This document shows, piece by piece, positions 60,720 to 64,000 of a DNA stretch of 64,000 nucleotides. The position numbers and the translations under genes were made by a program. How positions within the stretch are numbered: position 1 is the first letter of the stretch; each line of letters begins with the position of its first letter. A model generated the notes under the pieces. The model was not told the origin of the DNA and did no database searches. It worked only from the letters and a program-made list of their open reading frames with translations. The DNA comes from Taxillus chinensis (taxonomy: Eukaryota > Streptophyta > Magnoliopsida > Santalales > Loranthaceae): assembly GCA_023512835.1 (NCBI GenBank), contig CM042091.1:1622553-1686552 (forward strand). Direction: 5' to 3'.

Positions 60720-61686
60720 CGGCAACTTACTATTCGGTTTCAACCGTTGTCATTTCTACTCTCGTTTTACCTTGCAATATATTCTCTTTTGATTAGATAA
60801 AATAAAATTTAGCTTGTTTATTTTAACCGATCATATTTCAATACCGTACTATTTACTCTCTTTTTTTGCGTGAGTATAATTTTTTCTGATTTATTCTTAT
60901 ATATAAAAATATCATGAGAGCATTGCCATTTGTTAAGGAAAAAGCATGAAAAAGAGATGGAGGAGTGAAAGTATGATGTATACGCGTATTATGTAAAGTT
61001 AGTCAAATTTGGGAGCGTCAACAATTATTGGGACCGGGCTTTTAAATGAGAAATTCAATATCTTTCAACCCCATATGAACTGAATCTGATGTACCCCACC
61101 CCCCCACCTTCGTCTTCGTGTCTCATACGGGAGGAGATGAGACCCTACAGCGTGTGGGGAGTTTTTGCTGCATGTGATTCTTTAATTTTGTATGAGATTT
61201 CCTCCTGCACGGAATGGGTTCTTACTTATGTTTCAAGTCTCAAGTCTTTGACTTTCTTTCTTATGTTTCAACCAGCGCTCAGATGGTGTGCCGGTGCCGC
61301 AATATTAATTATCAACTCTTCTTTCTTTTCCTTTTTTCCTGTGTGCTGCATTAGGGTGGTATCATATTTGTTCTCCTGCATTATGTTTCATGATTTGGAA
61401 GAGAATTGTATTTTAAATTATTTTTTTAAAATAAACCCATAAGAATATCATAAGCCAAAGTAATATTGAAAACATAATTCCTGTCCACCTAGACAATTAA
61501 ATATATTTTTAACCATTCAAATATAAGTGAGTTATGAGTTTTTAAATTTTACGGTAATTGTGAAAGTATTTCGTGATTTGTATCTTTATCGGGTAAAATG
61601 TATTTCAAAATAAATTTTAAAAAATTAAATCTCACAAAAAAAAAAAACTTAAGACCCACACAAAAAATTAGATTAGAATTTAAAAC
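60720..61686. other. AT-rich spacer, no gene seen
   Basis: The plus-strand frame 61089-61442 has no recognisable domain. Ends resembling GAGCATT...AATGCTC (60917 and near 61856) might be a MITE but are too short to support. Confidence 0.35.
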
Positions 61687-62785
61687 AAATTATAAATCTT
61701 TTTCTATTTTAATTCCATACTTGTATTTTAATTATAGGGGGGAGTCACGGACCGCAAAAAACAAATATTTAACTTTTATTTTATGACAAAAACAAATTTA
61801 TTGTAATAACTTTTACTATAACTACTTTTACTATAGCTAGCTGATGAATTATAAATGCTCTTAGGCTATAATTAAAACCGTACAATTAATCAAATTAATG
61901 ATTATTTTTACAAATAATAAATTAAATAGAACAAATGTCACATCTTCCGTTATCTGTGAACAGGATCCGAAAAAAAAAAAACAAAGTTATATTTAACTTT
62001 ATTTTAAATTTATTAATTTCAAAATTCTATTTTAAAACAAAAGTAAAGCTCATCTCAAAATTACTTTTAAAAACTTTTTCTAATTATTTCGTCTTTAAAT
62101 TAAATTCAATTTTAAAAAAAACCCTTCAAAAATTATTTCTTATTTATATTTTATTACCGCAATATTATAATTTTTAATTTTTTATGAAGCACAATTTTTT
62201 TAAAACTCTTTAGAATAAATGCTATTAACACCCAAAAAAAAAACATCAAACTAAAATTCAGGTAGAACTCCTACTAACTACCGTAACATTTACTTCCCAG
62301 ATATGCACTGCTGCCCGGCCCACTGCTCCAACCGTCTTCAGATCTCCTTTTTTTTGTTAATATTCAGGAACAATTCAAAACATATCCCCATCAGATTTGT
62401 AAGAACACTTTTGATTACATCTTAAATTATAAATCTTTTTCTGTTTTAATTTTTAATTCTAGAGGGGGAGGCACGCCGGACTGCGAATGTTGCATTTTCC
62501 TAAACCAAAAAAAGCAACAAAAACAAAAATAAAACTGATATTTAATTTCACTTTTAAAAACTTTTTCTAATTATTTTGTTTTCAAATTAAATTCAAATTA
62601 TAAAAAACCTTTTAAAATTATTACTTTTTTATATTTTACAACGGCAATATTATACTTTTTTTTATTTTTAATGAAGCACAATTTTTTAAAAACTCTTTAG
62701 AATAAATTTTTTTAACGCCAAAAATAATATCAAACTAAAATTCAGGTAGAACACCCACTGCTCCACCGTCTTCAGATCTCCTCTT
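61687..62785. repeat. Diverged direct duplication of 0.36-0.67 kb
   Basis: Copy A 61687-62352 and copy B 62424-62785 share, in order, TTATAAATCTTTTTCT, ACTTTTTCTAATTATTT, TGAAGCACAATTTTTT, AAACTCTTTAGAATAAAT, CAAACTAAAATTCAGGTAGA and CCGTCTTCAGATCTCCT. Copy B lacks some internal sequence. Non-coding. Confidence 0.85.
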
Positions 62786-63656
62786 TTACTCGTGGCCGTC
62801 ACGCCCCGTCCTCCAAGACAAGCAGATCGTCCAACACTGCAATTTTCGATGTTTGCTGATCGACCAGTAAGGTAAGCGAATCAGACAAGCCAATTCATTG
62901 CGGATCCGTATAAAATGTGGGCATTTAAGCCCATCCTGTGATAAACCGAATTGAATGACATAACCCTATCCACTAAAAAAAAAGCACCCGAACTGTTTGA
63001 AATACCAGCGTAATGCTAAGGTAACGCACCCTAAGGTTTTGACAGTGGTGCTACAAAAAAGTTGAACTGTTCTTTAAGAACAGGAATCAATCATAAGGCT
63101 TCACAAGCCCTCAAAACTCATTTACCGTCCCAACTCTCACCCAAAAAGAAAATAACCAAAGCACAACCACCTCCTTGGATAATATAACCTATTACAATGT
63201 CTGGAGTAATGGATGAATATAGAACTCAGGCCCTGGCTCCTACTACCCAAACATCCATTGAAACAAGAAGACCAGCAATGACAACAGAGATTCATTGAGT
63301 TTTCCTCCCTATAGAATTAGAGATACACACTACCATTACAAACAAAAATTCATATCCCAACTAAACCCAGAAAGAAAGAACCATTCCAGTATAAATTGAA
63401 CTAGAGATGCACATTGGCCCTTTATGATTTAAAAAAAAAACACAAACACACAAAGGCTTAAACTACAACATAAGATTAATATTTGAAATGAAGTTGCTGG
63501 AAGCAGTTTAAAACTGCTACCACTACCATACAGTTAGATTGTTTAAACTACAACACACATTTTCAACCCAGAACAAGTCAGAAGGGACAAAACAAACCAC
63601 AATAGATTTCATTCCAAATATACCACGAACATGCCATACCGTACTAAAAGGTAGCT
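62786..63656. other. Spacer and probable 3' UTR of the gene entering from the right
   Basis: No coding signal. The portion nearest 63656 presumably includes the 3' untranslated region of the minus-strand gene whose last exon is at 63657-63710. Confidence 0.4.
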
Positions 63657-63710
63657 CTAGTCGAACAAATCCAGACGATAGTCTTCAAAATCGTCTTCAT
63701 CCGCCTCTTC
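63657..63710 (-). CDS. Last coding exon of an unidentified gene (acidic C-terminus)
   Basis: An acceptor (TTGCATGCAG, minus strand, ending at 63711) precedes 17 codons that read EEADEDDFEDYRLDLFD and a TAG stop at 63657-63659. The exon starts in phase 0 and the composition is typical of an acidic protein tail. The rest of the gene lies beyond the window. I see no further exon between 63711 and 64000. The family cannot be named from 17 residues. Confidence 0.5.
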   Translation of the reverse strand, partial: EEADEDDFEDYRLDLFD

Positions 63711-64000
63711 CTGCATGCAATTTTGGAAAACATTACCAATAATAAAAATACAGTAGTGGAACGGCAAGTTATGATTATTAGATTCTCCTTTCGCAGCTTT
63801 ATACCATGCCTTTAATATAGACCATTTATTTTTCAGTGAACAACTGATATTCGATCTATGTTTAAAAAAAATGAAATTAATTTCAACCATTTAAAAAATT
63901 GGATTTCAGAAAAATAAATGATGTAAATTTAAAGCCGTTTAAAACAGCTGTAAGAAAACAGAACCATGAAATTTTCCTACGAGTGTGTGTGTATACGTAC

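Noticed and set aside
60917..61861. GAGCATT...AATGCTC ends as a MITE
   Set aside because: Inverted ends match over only about 8 bp and no target duplication is visible.

Overview
This is a plant nuclear window. The intron-containing genes, Pack-type DNA transposons, LTR and LINE remnants, AT-rich spacers and long CT/CA microsatellites all say so. The gene set (COMT, NHL26-like, PRR5, START-domain lipid-transfer protein) suggests a dicot, but the species cannot be named from the sequence.

Layout. 1-972: 3' part of a caffeic-acid-type O-methyltransferase gene broken by a frameshift. 1.99-12.1 kb: a nest of DNA transposons. A CACTA-like element carries a ribosomal-protein uS9/RPS16 retrocopy or fragment. 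A 4.0 kb hAT element (perfect 8-bp target duplication) sits at the CACTA right end and holds a decayed transposase. A 2.2 kb hAT relative (perfect 8-bp target duplication) has lost its transposase and instead carries a fragment of a P4-ATPase gene next to the 5' end of another gene (TOM40-like). 12.1-17.1 kb: copia remnant, minisatellite and AT-rich spacer. 17.4-18.0 kb: NHL26-like gene (minus). 20.9-23.8 kb: gypsy integrase remnant, a perfect 121-bp tandem duplication and a PIF/Harbinger-like MITE. 27.5-28.5 kb: Nudix-like gene (minus). 31.0-32.2 kb: unidentified membrane protein gene (minus). 36.0-40.7 kb: complete eight-exon PRR5 clock gene (minus) with evening elements upstream. 42.0-42.6 kb: TRIM-like retroelement. 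46.7-48.4 kb: putative solo LTR. 51.0-51.7 kb: LINE ORF1-like remnant. 53.0-56.4 kb: a diverged 1.5-1.8 kb tandem duplication in which one copy took a MITE and the other keeps the empty site. 56.75-59.5 kb: complete six-exon START-domain gene (plus). 60.1-60.4 kb: small conserved plant gene (minus), convergent with it. 63.66-63.71 kb: last coding exon of a gene that enters from the right edge (minus).

The host genes show no shared pathway; they are single plant genes separated by transposon-rich spacer. The most unusual content is the gene-capturing transposons at 2-12 kb: two different superfamilies (CACTA and hAT) hold host gene pieces within 10 kb, and the autonomous-type and gene-carrying members of one hAT family lie 1.4 kb apart.
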